Translations under genes and position numbers: made by a program
Assembly (NCBI GenBank): GCA_022376515.1
Contig: WTXI01000005.1
Span: 1,178,001 to 1,242,000 of the forward strand
DNA length: 64,000 nt
DNA from: Lactifluus volemus
Lineage: Eukaryota; Basidiomycota; Agaricomycetes; Russulales; Russulaceae
Reading direction: 5' to 3'
Notes under the pieces: generated by a model
Databases searched by the model: none
Told to the model about the DNA's origin: nothing
Seen by the model: only the letters and a program-made list of their open reading frames with translations
Part shown: piece after piece, positions 22,000 through 34,865 of the stretch
Position numbering within the stretch: the first letter of the stretch is position 1
Layout: each line of letters opens with the position of its first letter

Positions 22000-24900
22000 C
22001 TAAAACTTCACCCCAGGATCCAGGGGACCTAAAGGCCCGTAGTCATTTCGTGGTCCACCCCCACTCCGCCGTTTTACATGTGTCTTCCAATCTTGCCCAT
22101 GCCCGACTGCTGAACTTGTCCCCCGAATAGGTCCTGCAGGAGAGTAATTGGAACCACCCATGCGACCATCAGCTAGTTGATAGCGTGGTGCCATAGCAGA
22201 TGGTTGGGTGGGGTGTGTATAATGAGTTGATGCGGTCGGAGATGAATCCCAGCCTGATTCAAGCATGGCTTCAAGATCCCGTTCATTAATGACATTGGCA
22301 TTATCAAGCGCATGTTGAGGAGTCTGACACAGGGCTGGTGGTGGTGGTGGATATTGGGCATTGTTCTCGTTATATTCACCGATTTGCGGGCCCCAGAGGT
22401 CTTCTGAAGATGTCACAGAAACATCATCCGACCCATCATAGTTGCTGTGAAGGTCAGAGTGGACGCCGAGGTAGTCTTGATCACCAACGCGGTACCCCGA
22501 CGGGTGCGCACGTTCAAATTCGCGACGCCGCCGTTCTTCTCTCTTCAGTTTGCGAAGACGTGATCGTTCCCAGTCTTCCCACCGCCGTAGAGGAACGGAT
22601 TGCGCTGAAGATCGACCCATGCCCTCTCCGTGTCCTTCTCCCTTCGCTTCACCTTCGACTTTTCTGTTCATGACATTAGCGTGCATGGTATAGTTGGGAC
22701 ATTTCGTGGTCGTACCTTGTCTCACCCCAGGAAAAGTCGTCAAAGTGCCAGAATGCATATACTGGGAGAACGAAATTCCATATAGGCAAGGCGACCAGAT
22801 AGATAAGCATCCAGAAGACATATACGACCTTGCGAGTCGTGATGAGGATAAGGACAGCTGGCAGACCAAGAACGCCGATAAGCAATACGACCGGGATTGC
22901 CTCTGGGAAAGTCTTTGGTGGTGATAAGGCGACGCCAACGATGAGAAGATAAGTGAGGGCGATAGCGACAGGCAAGACAACTGTTCCGAGTAGGTCCATG
23001 AATACGACGAACTGCATGCTAAAACAGAAAGTTCCGCAGAGATTGCGCACGAGGACGAGTTCCATGAGATTGTGAATCGTAGAGTTGATCCAGCGGCGGC
23101 GTTGCGAGAGGAGCACAGAAAACGTGTCCGGAACGACAGTGCGACACCTAGCTTGCGGAAGGAACATCATTTTGCGGTTAGGGAATGTGCGAATAAGGCA
23201 TGTCGTCAGGAAGCGATCTTCGCCGAGGAGTAGCAAATTCTTCTGATGCAACGTGTGGACCTCGCTTTGGCTATACTCCTTGACGATCTCGGGTTTGATG
23301 ATCAGAGGAACCCAGTCATCTCCAGAGGATTTCCGGGCTTTGAGACGGAACATGGAGAAACAGCCAGGGAGACACGACACACCGCCGAAAACAGATTCGA
23401 ATGCCTTGGCCATGTGGTGGGATATGAAGTATTCGAATACTTGAATGGCGGTGACCCACGACTGTCGCTTGTTGGCTATGCGAGTCTCTCCGCACACACC
23501 CATAATCATCTGGTCGTGGTGCATACAGTTAACAAGTGCCTTGAGGGAGTCTGGGAAAGCTTTCGTGTCGGCGTCAACCTTTGCCGATCAATGACGTTAG
23601 CAGATTCACAGATTGAATGGCCATCAGTCAACTCACCATGAGGCATACTTCAAAGAAATCGGGTGTGACACCCATCAATGAGTGGATTTTTCGGAAAAGA
23701 TCAAAATCCAGCGGCGTCATCCGGTCGTTATACGTAACACGAGAAAAGAAGTTCATGAGAATCAGTTGACTGTCCCGCTTGCCACGATTCCCGGGTTTTT
23801 TCTCCGTTGCAGCTTCTTGTTCTGTGCCACACTTTACAATGATAAGAGTCGGCGTCCTGCGACCGGCGACAGCTAACACAGTAGACGTCAGTTCAGACAT
23901 CACAGCAGATACGATGGGATGGATGCCTACTATAATGTCCAGCATAGACCATCGCTCTGTTCTCCTGTTTCGATCCGGACCCGACCGCAATGTAGCTCAT
24001 TGGTGTCGGATTCCCGAATCTGGGGTCGGCATCCAGCAGTCCAACGCAGATATCTGGGGTGCTCCTCTTCTCACCAGCACCGGTGATCATGCCGTCCGCC
24101 ACGACAAACAGCAACTTCCGCTGATCGCTGTAAGTCGTTGTTGAGATTGAGTCCAGTGTGGTCCGGAGTGATTCTTCTCCCTCTGAATAGCATGTTACTA
24201 AGCATACTGCAAACAATTCAGCACCGATCTGAGCCAGGCTCATGACAGGTGCAGCGCTATCTCCTGCAATTGGATTTGTCAACGTCGCATTGGATGACTG
24301 GAATGATCGCAAAGATTTAGACGGCTTAGCGAGCCTCTTTGTACCATCAGGTCCCGCCCAAGGCGCCGTTCCGTTCTGATTGTCGATCGAAACATTAGCG
24401 CCTTCAGGTAAGACAGCAGGACTGATCGCGGAGCGGTTGAGAACTGAGTCGTCAGGATTGCCAGCGAGGCGCGCGGAAAGGAACCAATTGAAAAAGCAGG
24501 CCATTATAAAGCGAACCAGGATCAGGGACATGACGACAATCAACCCAGCGTAAAGGATGAGATTAGAAACGAAGCATCCTGGGGTGATTTTATCGATGCT
24601 TCCCGCGGTGTATCGCTGAATCATACAGGGAATGACCGCGCGTATGTCGGCTCGGTTCACGAAGAGGCGCGTGCCATCACGACCACTGGTACCAGGTGTC
24701 GCAAGCAACGTACGGAGAGCGGTGTCAACGTCATCACCCGGAATCGGATTGGGGTGCAATTGCAAGTATGGGTTAAGATTGAGGACTTGTCCGTCAAGAA
24801 CGATGTAATTGGTGAGACCAGAGACTTGGCTCCAGTCGTAGCCGACCGGTCGTGAGATGTTCGCGAGATGGAGTTGATTGAAGGTGGTGGAGGAGTTGAG

Positions 24901-25553
24901 CGGCCCAAGAGGGCAAGGAGTGACTGTATTGCAGGGAGGGTCTAGAGCGATGCGATAAGGGAGGCCTTGGCACTGGGAGAAATCCGCAGCAGTGCGAGTA
25001 AATAACGTTGTAATATCTTGACCAGGGAGCTTCTTCGCAATGCTAAAGAAGTCGACATTGGGATCTGGGGACGTGGACTGGGAAATGTTGAACATGAAAC
25101 CTTGAACCCCAAGAGTACCCGAAGTGGAACCAAGGATGATAAATCGCTCGGTCTCTTGCGCTTTTGGGGGACAAAGGACTCTCTGTAGGCCGACTGTTGC
25201 AAAACCCACGCCAGCGCAGAGAATAGAAATGATGAAGCATAAAGCCATCTTCTCTCTCCATGCTTGCCGTACCGCTTTGTCCTTTAGACCACCGATGGAA
25301 CTTAAGAGACGGAAGGGGCCCAAAATGTCACCACGCGGGAAAAGACGACCCATACGTCAAGATCGGGGGAAGGTGATGTCGAAGGAGCGGAAGGAGATAC
25401 TTGTAGGGAAGATTGTGGGTTAATGAGAGGCGGGGGTGCAACTCCACGTTCTGGGCGTGTAAGAGTCTTTGCTCTGCGCATAGTGCCAGAAGGGGCTGAT
25501 CTCGGAAAGTTGGTAGGAATTGGGACGTCGTCATGGCGGTAGTCGATTGGCAT
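22000..25553 (-). CDS. Chitin synthase, class IV (Chs3-type)
   Basis: A multi-pass plasma-membrane glycosyltransferase that polymerises GlcNAc from UDP-GlcNAc into chitin. The N-terminal leader has '[12 protein letters not shown]', followed by the conserved '[14 protein letters not shown]' and '[18 protein letters not shown]' blocks before the first membrane helices. Catalytic features are '[11 protein letters not shown]', the DxD in '[10 protein letters not shown]', 'GEDRFLTT' and 'QRRRWINST'. Several membrane helices follow, then a hydrophilic tail in a separate exon ending at 22000. There is no myosin motor, which fits class IV rather than V/VII. Between 'TFWAP' and 'SSIGG' (about 25313-25322, a ggggccc run) the frame shifts by one base, and no intron rescues both conserved blocks. 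Probably a sequencing indel; otherwise the gene is broken. Confidence 0.88.
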
Positions 25554-25607
25554 ATTTGAGGAAAAGGAAAGGGATTTAGAAACGATTGAACGCTGGCCAA
25601 TCAAGGC

Positions 25608-25721
25608 TTAAGCGAAAGGGGTGGAAGTTATAGAAAGAGCGGAGGGAGTGACAAAATGAGAAAAGACAAAAGCTGAGAGCGAGATGAGACCAAACGACAC
25701 CAAGACGGTAACGATTTTCAT
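25608..25721 (-). CDS. Possible upstream ORF of the chitin synthase gene
   Basis: A 37-codon ATG-to-stop frame lies 54 bp upstream of the chitin synthase start on the same strand. It begins 'MKIVTVLVSFGLISLSAF', which looks like a signal peptide. It is either an upstream ORF in the 5' UTR that could dampen translation, or chance. No homologue is known to me. Confidence 0.25.
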   Translation of the reverse strand: MKIVTVLVSFGLISLSAFVFSHFVTPSALSITSTPFA

Positions 25722-26751
25722 TTGATCGCCAAGCAAATACAATCATTTATTATGTAATAATTTTGGAGCCTGTCACCAAGCGACGCAGAACCGGTACCTT
25801 TTTTGATGGCGCGCTAGCGAGAATTTATATGCACTGGCAAACTGCTAATCCCCGCCACCAACTCTCTAACAGTAATAACTCATCAACGCTTACTACTGAC
25901 GCCAAGGCCAACCCGACGGATATCTTTGCAGAAGGTGTGGTCGACTCGTTACATGGTTCTCTCAACTCTTCGGCACAGACCCCCAGTCATGAACCGGTCA
26001 TGGGATTGGGGTGAAAGTTTGGGAGCCCCTGGCGACTCTCCTTCAGTTTTGAAGGCGGTATACGAAAACAATGCGCGCTATCCTTGGATTTTTTGCTGCC
26101 CAGGCAACAGGTGATTAGGTGCACTCAGAACAAAACCCCGGAGGATTTCACGATGCCCTGACGGGCGAGAGTGTGTTGGTCTGTGACTTGGCGAGGACTC
26201 CCTCGCAGACGAGAGCAGCGCGAGGTGAGAAGATAAGGACTCGTGATTATACCGCAATAGGGTTATGTCGCCTGCTTCTCCCGCATGACGTCGCCAGTCC
26301 GCTACATCATGGCTGCACACCCAATTAAGGACGGACGCTGCTTGCTTCCCACCGATGATCGTTTCGCCAGAAGACGCTCTTGATCATGTTCAGGTCTTGA
26401 ACCGTGACGGCCGTACGCAGCTTCTGGTGACAGGATGTCTTCGGAAGGCCGTCAGTACGAGGGCAAAGGGTATGCAAATGAAACGCCAGGCGTCACGTTC
26501 CCACTCGCTCGCTCTCCCATCATCACCTTCAAGACCAAGTCGAAATTCTGCCAGTGTAAGCTGCCAGGTGATATAGTAGCACATTGCTGCCTTCTGTTAT
26601 GGGTGCGGACGACCTCTTACCAGATATCACGAAGACATGATGGAGAGCTTCGTCCGCGTCCACTCACATATTACAAGGACCTCAAAAACCAAACACGGGA
26701 GTATCCCAAGCATATGCGAAATCAGCTATTACATTAATAGTTATCGATATT
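25722..26751. other. Intergenic region with only weak coding signals
   Basis: Upstream flank of chitin synthase and downstream flank of the CDKN3-like locus. A plus-strand ATG frame at 26435 ('MSSEGRQYEGKGYANETPG'), with a possible intron (gtgtaagc...ttaccag) into a frame ending at 26737, could be a small gene. I recognise no family and the splice choice is ambiguous. Nothing else was seen. Confidence 0.4.
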
Positions 26752-27680
26752 TTATGATGAGGAGGTCCGGTCGCGCAGATAATCAACATATCCCACAAGA
26801 AATTTCACCTGTTCGTAAGTTTCGATCGCCTTCAGGCTGCGTCGCCACCGGACGACCCCAATAGCTTTTTCTACCTGCTCGAGTGTGTCTCGCCGCACTT
26901 GTCCTTCACCTACAGCCTCCGCATTGTCACCCACGGACACCCAGCCACACAACCCGAGTTTGAGCATCCAACAGCAAGCCACCAATCCAGCGCGCCCGAC
27001 ACCCCCGCGGCAGTGTGCGAGAACTGGCACCCCGGCAAGCGTGTAGGCAGAGATAAGTCGCGTGAGGTGATCATCGAATGACTCTAGCGAATCTGGGGCC
27101 AGCCCTCAGGGATTGGGATGCTAATAGATGCGCTCTTTTAGAAAGGAACCCTAGCTCCATCATGGTGTGGAAACACACCGAAGGATGTCAATCCCTAACT
27201 CTCGTGAGGCTTGCGAATACTCCGGCCATGGTGCACCAAGGAAACTTAGCTCCTCGTCGTCGAGACAACTGATCTCTGTCAGCTACGAGACCTCTGTAAG
27301 TAGGTCAATAGCGCACCAGATGATGCATCCGACACCTAAGGCTTTAATTCTCCGTAGGTCCTGGCTAAGGTCGCGGCATATTGCGCCCCGACCGCGCACA
27401 GGCCCGGTAAGGCGTACTTTTGCGTAGAAAACGTAAGTAAAATTGATACTCAACTTGAAATGAGGTAACTATGAAAGCTCTACCTTTTTTACCGGGACAC
27501 GATGACAGGTAAAAATTACCGAGAGCAGGAGACGGTGGTTGTGATGAATCGTTGGTAAGGGTAGCATGCGGCACCAACCGTGAGCCAAGGTATGTTGGCT
27601 TCGAACGATGCATAAATCCGTGGGCGGAGGAAACGGAAGAACTGGGAAAGGAAGTAGGGGAGTGTTCAGTCACCTGAAAG
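26752..27680 (-). pseudogene. CDKN3-like dual-specificity phosphatase, broken
   Basis: The protein matches fungal CDKN3/KAP-type phosphatases. 'SSCPGKKVRLTGPVRGR' is followed by 'GVGCIIWC', 'FLGAPWPEY', 'ELGIDILR', and the P-loop 'AHCRGGVGRAG', which holds the catalytic Cys and Arg. The C-terminal helix is 'YEQVKFLVGYVDYLR'. Two faults stand out. An in-frame TAG lies at 27283-27285, between 'IDLLTEVS' and 'LTEIS'. One base is missing near 27105-27112, where 'IPIPEG' must shift frame to continue as 'LAPDSLESF'. No short intron repairs either. The N-terminal start is unclear: no ATG was found before the first block, and a good acceptor (ctttcag) precedes it, so it may have continued from an exon upstream. 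Confidence 0.6.
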
Positions 27681-27697
27681 GCAGCCAAAAAAGCGGC

Positions 27698-28962
27698 TTA
27701 CTTTAGATGCGGCCGCATATTTTGAAAATACGGAAATACGGGGGTAGAGCCAGCGAAGGTAACCTGCGAGGCTGTAGACGGAACAGAGTACGTGCGTTCA
27801 TGCCGCGCTTGTTGACTAGTACTGGAAGACCCGTCGACACCCAGCTCGAAATGAGAAGTGCTAAATATTTCGCCTATGAGGTCGACGCCGCCGAATGCTA
27901 ATGGGGGCAATCGTGGTACAGCAGAGTCTTCCACTGTTAAAGCAGATGGTTGAACATGTTGGTGAATGTTAGTTGCGAGGGCAGATTGGAGAGCGCTCCT
28001 CATAGTCACGCGGCTCCAAATTTGTAGATGTGACCTAGATGGTGTCGCAGAGCGGGGCAAGGGGGCTTTGCTGAGATGGCGCATAGTGGAGGGCGGTCGA
28101 TTGGAAGGGGTAGGCACAGGTGGAAGAGATGGCGGGATAAGTACTGGAACTGAGAGAGAAGCGAGACGATGTAAAGAGAAAGCAGGGTGAACGTTGAAGA
28201 TCGTTGGTGATGAAGAGTCGGCTAGAGAAATGTGCAGAGATACGGAAGATAGTAGTTCTTGTGGTATAATGGCAGAAACACTGAATACGATTGAGAAACT
28301 CAAGTCAGGCGGCATAAGAAGGCTACTCACCTGATCGGATGGGTATCGGAGGTCTTGGGGAGGGGAAATTCCCCGCTCAACCACTCAGATGGTATCAGGG
28401 GGGTATCTATGGCGGAACGCAGTTCATGATGTAGGTTGGATGATGCCTGGGTGAACGGAACAGGGTGTGAGGAATGTAATAGCGGTGCGGGTTCCGGTAG
28501 AGCATTAATAGGCTCTGCCCTCGGAGACTTTGGTTCGCATAACCACCAGGCCTCTGTAGTTGCATATGATGCCTGACGTTCCTTGAGTTGTTTGAAATGG
28601 TCAGGCAGGTTAATAGATAGTGGAATGTAGGCGATAGCAGAACCTGTTATAGTCATTTAGCATCTCTAACGATTATGGATATACAGTAAGACTCACCTCT
28701 GGCGCCAAACTTAGCACAAGCATAATCACTGGCGTGAAATTGAGAAGCTAGGTGGACCAGCTGGAAAAGAACAATCAACCACTTGTCAGGCGAGGTCAAC
28801 AGAGCATGTCAATCGATGCCATACCTGAACAGCTAGCTTCTTTTCGAGATCCAGCTCGGCAACAGGAGTAGACCAAGACGGTACACGGGGACCGTCCGTT
28901 TGGAAAGGGATGGCAACATCAGGTTTGACGAGAACATCTGCAGAGGGGAGAGTGGATAGCAT
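27698..28962 (-). CDS. Uncharacterised protein
   Basis: A minus-strand gene of about four exons starting at ATG 28962. Exons read 'MLSTLPSADVLVKPDVAIP', then 'LVHLASQFHASDYACAKFG', then a long exon from about 28650 with 'AIAYIPLSINLPDHFKQL' and 'TTEAWWLCEPKSPRAEP'. A final exon, after an intron with gtgagt donor and ttcag acceptor (about 28330-28281), ends at a stop at 27698. The protein is Ser/Pro-rich in its second half, with no membrane segment. It is divergent from SKI3, 217 bp apart. I do not recognise the family. Its stop lies about 20 bp before the broken phosphatase, and the junction has perfect splice signals spaced only 28 nt apart, so the two could once have been one gene. Confidence 0.55.
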
Positions 28963-29179
28963 GGACGTCCCGTTGCCAGTAATGAGATAGGATAAATGAA
29001 TCCGGGTCTGGTGGAAACGCTAGGTTAGACCAACCAACCCGGGTTTTGAAAGTGGGAGGCGGAGAGAGTAACTACTGTATGTGGGGGACCGTTGAAAGGA
29101 AAAGACAAACAAGGACAGACGCGTCTTCGGCCCGACAACACCAGCAATCAGTCTCAACTGAGAATCCGTTTAGGCACCC

Positions 29180-32100
29180 ATGTCCTCGACTCTCGTAAAG
29201 GACAAGCTCAAGGCAGCCAAAATTGCGCTGAACAAAAAGGAATTTCAGTCGGCGCACGACACCAGCCTGCAAATCCTTGAGTATGAACCGGAAAACTACC
29301 ACGCGTACGTTTCCTCGCTTACAGCAATCTCACGTTGTTGACTGTCAGCAGTAAAATATTCTATGGGTTATCTTTGCTAGAGCTTGGTCAGGTAGATCAG
29401 AGCGAGCAAGTAACTGTACCCCCCTTGTTCTTCCCTGATCTGAAGCCAACACGTCTCTGTATCGTTTAAGGCGTTTCGACTCGCTATCGGACTAAACCCA
29501 AAGCAACTCCTAGGATGGCAGGTATTGTCGCGTGGCACTCTCCTAGTCTGTATATTTACTCTGTCCATCTAAAGGGCTTGTCCAAGGTATATGAACGCAG
29601 CCAGAAATGGGACGAATATGCGAACACCCTCTTGGAAATTGCCACACTTTTTGGAAATGCGTAAGGCTTCTTCGACGAAAGTTAGCGTTCCTGACCACTT
29701 TATTTTAGCGACGATGCTACCAAGTGTGCTGAGACAGTTCAGAAGCTGATAGACCTGCGCAGAGATCAGGGATCACGACGTCAGGCGAGTTTCCCGAATT
29801 CATTTTACACCGTTCATTGCTCATAGCTCGTTATAGCTGTGTGATGCAATGTTATTATACCTTCCAGATTCACCGCTATATCCAACGTTATCCACACTTC
29901 CTGCTCCTGACTTTACAAACCCAGTTTCCACTACGACGTCCTACAGCCAAGCTGCAATACATGATTCTCTGCCGATCTTAGAGGAGGTAGTCTCTCTCAT
30001 CGAGACGGACGAAAATGAGACTCTAGAGAGAGAGATAGCCAGACGTCGGACTCGGCTGACGACAGAGCCTCGGAGTCCGCAAGAGGTCAAAAACGAAGTC
30101 GTACGAGAAGTTTACGGTGACTCGATGGTAACTGATTCTGGTTTGTCGACTCCGATCTCTCTGATCGCTGCTAGCTGCCTTTACTGTATGATGAGGTCCT
30201 TAATCACCCTAATACCTCGGACGAACTTCGACGTTGGACGGAGTCGAAGCTACTTCGTCACAAGCGAGACCATCTTTTTTCTCTGCCACTCAACGATCCC
30301 AAGAAACGACAACTTGCTATAGATGTTGAGAAGTTGGTTGGCGGTGTGGTTTTGCTTCGTTTGCCAGACGAGTTAGCGTGGTCGATTTTTATAGATGCAC
30401 AGGATTGCGAAACCATTGGTACTGTCATTTCTCTTCCAGACCATGAATATCTTGGTTGACCGCCCAGAGGGATACGATTTTGATATTCTACGTCAATATC
30501 TGAAGTTGTTTCCTAACGAGGCTCTTGCAAGGCTTATTCAAGCCTATCTCGCCTATTTGGGCGTCCCTCTTTCGAGTGAAGAGACGGCAACCCCTCCTTC
30601 AAGTTCTTTAGACGATGTGTTCCGTGCCATTTCGGTCCGTTTTCATTGTCTCCCTATTTTGTACGCATCCCTCTAGACTTATAGAACAGGACACTACAAC
30701 GGCATTACAATCGTCGATCTTCGCCCGCAGGGTAATAGCTGATGTTATCTTCAAGATCAAGACTATCAGGTTACCATCACCGTATCCGAAGCGGGTCTAG
30801 AATTGGTTAATAAACATCAAGAGGATTCCGGCTCGGACTTGGTGCTGTATGTTAATTTACGCCTGGGGTACTCACAGTTGACGAATCTGTTTAGTGTTCG
30901 AAAAGCGTTCAATATCGCGTTGGCAACGTCGCTCGTTCATCTGTATCCTCCCAAGCATCATACCCGAGCTCTCCGCGTATTAGAGGAGGTTCTCTCCGAA
31001 GACCCAAGAAATGTGGAATGCCTTATGGGTCGTGGCTATGTCCTACAGCGTTCTGGAAAATGGCTTCAAGCCGCGTCGTGTTTTTCTCGAGTCATTGACA
31101 TTCATCCCGACGAGGCGCGCGATAGTATACGCGCGCAAGAGGAGCATGCTTGGTGCCAAGTGCAGCTATATCACCTTGACGAAGCAACGACCGAACTGAA
31201 GATTGTCATTGGCTTATTGGAGAGCGAAGAAGATAGTGAAGAAGATCAGTCACGGAGTTGGTGGCGATTGGGTAGAGCTTACTGGGAGATGGGACGTGAG
31301 TGGGATGTCCCCAATTAATCGCATCATGTCTAAACGATTCACAGCTGAACACCGAGAGGAGGCATATAAATACTTCATTACGTCTCTCAAACACTATTCA
31401 TCCTTCGCTCCCGCTTTTACCTCTCTTGGGATCTATTATTCGGAAGCCGCAAACCCCCCAGATCCTATTCGTGCATCGAAGTGCTTCCAAAAGGCTTTTG
31501 AGCTAGATGCGAGAGAGGGGGACGCTGCTAGACGACTCGCCGAAGGATTTGCTGAGGAACGAGAATGGGATATTGTCGATGTCGTGGCGAATCGCGCTAT
31601 TGAAGGTGAAGGGGGATTTGAAGACTCCCAGGAAGTCATCGCTGGACGGTATTTACCAGTCAATGCCTGGGCATGGAAAGCTTCTGGAGTGGTCCATCTG
31701 GTGATTTTCTCGTTACGTCTAACACATCCATCTGGACTAACAACCATACCAGACCAGGGGGAATTTCCCCTCCGCAATTCAGGCTTTCCAAGTGGCGCTA
31801 CGTGCCGACACCGAGGACCAGTCGTCGTGGGTTCGTCTAGGAGAATCATACTCCAGAGCCGGTCGGCACGTCGCTGCCTTTAAGGCTCTTTATCGTGCCC
31901 AGGAGTTACGACCTGAGGACTGGGCGTGCACATACCTAATTGGGGATGTTCACCGTCAAACAGGACGGTTTCAAGATGCGATTGGGTCCTTCCGCTCTGT
32001 TTTACAAGGTCGGCCAAACGAACCAGGTGTTTTGACGTCCCTCGCTCGAACCTATGTCGATCTGGGTCTCTCGGAGCTTTCTACTGGATTCGTATCTCGT

Positions 32101-34260
32101 GCGCAAGATTCGTTCGTCACCGCCTTGCAGGTTTCGTTTCAGTTCCTGGACACAAGCTCGCCATTCCATAGCTTCGCATGGAAGGTTATCGCAGATGCTA
32201 TCTACTACCTCTCACGCGTCTCATCATTCACAGATGAAGCTGCCGTCAGGGCCATCCTTTTGCAAGCGTGTAGCCATCTAACCTCAATTTCGGAGGAAAG
32301 ACTTGCAGGCAGCGTGACGATGCCAATTACGCTTCCTGATGATCGTCTCACGGGGACAGACGCATTGAAGGTTGCCGTCGCTGCATACAGTCATCGTATC
32401 TCACTTGGTCTCCTTGGACCTGCAACCACAGGCAGTGCTTGGTTCGATTTTGGCTTGGCGCTTTTCAATCTGGCAGGGAAGGTCGTTCCCGAGGGTGAAA
32501 AACGGGACAATGTGTTGAAGCAATCACTCGCGTCTATCAAGGAAGCGATTCGCGCACAGCCAGGAGAGGACAATTACTGGCGTGCGTTGGGCGATATGAA
32601 TCTCGTATCCAAGCCGAAAGAAGCTCAGCACGCCTACATTCGGGCGTTAGAGATTAACTCCAAGGTGACTTGCCTTGCTCCTTGTTTGCATGTTTTGGCT
32701 CATCTTCGTGTTCAGAACGTTGAAGTTTGGACAAGCCTTGGCTTCCTCTGCTTCTACCATGACGATCTTGAGCTGGCCAGCGAAGCGTTCCTGAAGGCAC
32801 AAACTTTAGATCCAGATCACACTGTGACTTGGGTCGGCCAAGCCCTGATCGCCACGCGGAATGGACAGCACGCAAACTCCCGCATGCTATTCGAGCATGC
32901 TGTGAACTTGTCAGCTGACGTTGTGAGTCAGCAACTATGCACGACCGAGTGGTCGACGATTATTGATTACTTTCTTAAGCCTGAAGCCGACATTGAGTTC
33001 TCGAGACGTGAATTCGACCACTACGTCAACACGGCCAACATGCAGCGCTCGTCTCCAAACGATCTTTTCCCGGCATTCTTCGCGCTCGATAGATATCTCA
33101 AACAACGTCCAGATGACGCATCCGCTCTCCATCTATTCGCGCTCGTCTGCGAGCGCATAGGCCATGTTGAGCTCGCCATCGAGCGCACGGAACATGCCAT
33201 CAATGTGCTCGAGGCGGCATACGAGGAAACTGAGGACCCGCTCATCGAGCGCCAATTCACAATCGCAAATACGACCGTCGCGCGATTGCGCTTCGCCGTG
33301 CGGGATTATGAAGGCGCCATCGGCTCGTTCCAGAGCGCTCTGGGACTTTTGGCGGATGAAGGGCAAGACAGAGTCCTGAAAACGCAATGTCTCTTCGGGT
33401 CGGGTCTCGCCAGTTTCAAGCTCGGCGCGCTGGATGCAGCCATCGAGAACTTTGAGGCGGCGCTCGTGGTGGCGGGAAATGACTTGTATATGCGCGGACA
33501 TGTCACGGTGCTGCTGGCCCAGACGCTGTGGACTACATATACTGAAGAGGGACGAGAAGCTGCAAAATCGCAGCTCTTGGATTGGTACGTCTGTGCCACT
33601 CTCCCTAGGCATTTCCTATTTGTGCTCCATGACAAAAGTCGCTGATCAATTAATTGCGGTGGTGGTGGGAAATAAAAGCATCACCCAGGACCCTGAGAAC
33701 CTGACAGCGATCAACGCGCTCGCCGGTATGGGCATTCTAACAGACGACGATAGTCTGATCGATGCCGCCTTATCCGAGCTCATATCGCTTCCACTTGACC
33801 TCCGCCACAGGCGCGATCCGCAACGCGACTTTTCATACATCCTGATGCAGCATCATTTAGGGCAGGTAAGAAAGTTTGATCTCTATTCCATTGTGAAGAT
33901 GACTGTGATGATGTACACTTCGACCCTTAGGGAAACCTCACAGCGGCGTTGAGCCAAGCCCAAATGGCCATGCATGCCGAACCCGCACGCGAAGCCTCGA
34001 GGCGCACACTGGCTACCTTGTTACTCCAATGTGGCTTGCCGGCCGTCGCGCGACCCGTTATTTCCCAAGGGCGCGATAGCGACATAGGCGAATTGCGCAA
34101 GTCAATCGGGCTGCGTGCCGTGGCCACGGCACTTTCCGAGGACGAGCCAAGTCTAGCAAAGCGTGGAGTTTGGCGCAGAAGGGGCTCATGTTGCACCTTG
34201 GGATCAATCGAATTGGAAAATTCTGGCATACATGAGAAATCGTCGCTGAATTTGTGTTAA
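29180..34260 (+). CDS. SKI3: Superkiller protein 3 (SKI complex TPR scaffold)
   Basis: Ski3 is the tetratricopeptide scaffold of the cytoplasmic SKI complex (Ski2 helicase, Ski3, Ski8), which feeds mRNA into the exosome for 3'-5' decay. The start 'MSSTLVKDKLKAAKIALNKK' begins the first TPR. Further repeats run through about 15 exons to the C terminus, for example 'EHREEAYKYFITSLKHY', 'DLELASEAFLKAQTLDPDH' and 'DYEGAIGSFQSALGLL'. The intron at about 30410-30460 must run to a second acceptor so that 'DCETIEGYDFDILRQYLK' stays in frame. In the last exon the frame leaves the pattern seen in the two tail copies: one base appears missing near 34160 and another near 34196. As read, the protein ends in an unrelated 30-residue tail. 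Confidence 0.88.
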
Positions 34261-34429
34261 TACAGTGGTGCTTGGGAGTTGAACGAGCGATGTTTCCAAG
34301 GTGATATCGAACACTTTTCGAACATTCAACAGATTCTTCAACGGAGGCTTTATAACCAACTCGCGAGTTGTACTGGTGCTTCATTTTTCCAGTGTAGTAG
34401 CGAGTTGACAGCAAAAGCAGTGTTTCGGA

Positions 34430-34690
34430 ACCGGACCGCCGGCCACCTTGAGTGACCCGGGCCGTTGTTGCTCCAATATGTGGCGCGCCGGCCGTCGCAC
34501 GACCCGTTATTTCTCAAGGCGTGATAGCAATGTAGGTGAATTGTGCAAGTAGATTGGGCTTCACACCGTGCACGGCATGTTTCAAAGAGAAGGAGAAGCA
34601 TGGAGCTTGGTACAAAAGGGGCTCATGTTGGGACCTTGGGATTGAAAGGGCTGTATTAGCATATATCGAGCACCAAGTGTTTGTCATATC
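34430..34690 (+). pseudogene. SKI3 last-exon fragment, tandem copy
   Basis: A third copy of the last SKI3 coding exon starts 170 bp after the gene's own stop codon. It matches 34010-34235 from 'cggccgtcg' through 'acccgttattt' to 'aaaaggggctcatg'. Most differences from the parent are C-to-T or G-to-A, many at CpG. It contains stops in the parental frame. Confidence 0.8.
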
Positions 34691-34865
34691 ACGCAGGCCG
34701 TCAGCACTCTCATTCGTCGACGCGACCTCAGGCTGATCTGTAGCATTGTCGGTGCACAAATTTACATAGCATCAGACTAAACTACCACATTCAAAGTACT
34801 TTTTAACACAGTCGATGGTAGCGTTAGCCTGTACAATATTCAGGTTATTCAATTCCGAAAGGCAT

